Shown here: one piece after another, positions 6,555 through 6,575 of the stretch
Layout: every line of letters begins with the position of its first letter
Position numbering within the stretch: position 1 is the stretch's first letter
Origin: Clostridiales bacterium UBA3680
Lineage (GTDB): Bacteria > Bacillota > Clostridia > Lachnospirales > CAG-274
Length of the DNA stretch: 6,575 nt
Assembly (NCBI GenBank): GCA_002372875.1
Contig: DFJD01000053.1
Coordinates: 1 to 6,575 of the forward strand
Reading direction: 5' to 3'
Position numbers and translations under genes: made by a program
Notes under the pieces: generated by a model
Seen by the model: only the letters and a program-made list of their open reading frames with translations
Databases searched by the model: none
What the model was told of the DNA's origin: nothing

Positions 6555-6575
6555 AGGAAGCACTGATTAATTCAC
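6555..6575 (+). mobile_element. Left end of a second copy of the structured element (cut by the window)
   Basis: The 21 bases match 40-60 except for one G-to-A change (position 47 against 6562), and are again preceded by TA (6553-6554). The copy has the same orientation as the one at 40-267. Only the left terminus is visible; whether the rest is intact cannot be seen. Confidence 0.75.

Overview
The window looks like a piece of a low-to-moderate-GC Firmicute chromosome, most likely an anaerobic gut-type Clostridia member. This rests on strong AGGAGG-type ribosome binding sites, AT-rich intergenic DNA with sigma-A consensus promoters, a clostridial-style nadBCA operon and a short CstA. The lineage is inferred; no rRNA or other marker is present.

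Layout, left to right. Positions 40-267 hold a compact non-coding mobile element of 228 bp, MITE-like, with imperfect terminal inverted repeats and a TA on each side. Almost its whole length can pair with itself. Positions 279-511 (minus strand) hold a stand-alone non-coding RNA gene: consensus promoter, a GC-rich structured body of about 200 nt, and an intrinsic terminator. Its fold is multi-branched with a possible pseudoknot, more like the raiA RNA class than a 6S rod; the family name is tentative. Positions 638-4842 (minus strand) hold a four-gene cluster read nadB -> nadC -> nadA -> proC. Positions 4952-6382 (minus strand) encode a CstA-type carbon-starvation transporter with its own promoter. 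At the right edge, a strong rightward promoter (6523-6550) runs straight into the left end of a second copy of the mobile element (6555 onward), which the window cuts off.

How the genes work together. NadB oxidises L-aspartate to iminoaspartate, NadA condenses this with dihydroxyacetone phosphate to quinolinate, and NadC converts quinolinate to nicotinate mononucleotide. This is the complete de novo branch from aspartate to the NAD pathway. ProC, the last gene, uses NAD(P)H to make proline from pyrroline-5-carboxylate. CstA is probably a separately promoted uptake system for peptides or pyruvate.

The protein-coding part is ordinary. The points most worth following are the non-coding ones: the mobile element, whose stem differences all keep pairing in plus-strand RNA only, its placement next to -10-like boxes in both copies, and the structured RNA gene beside it.
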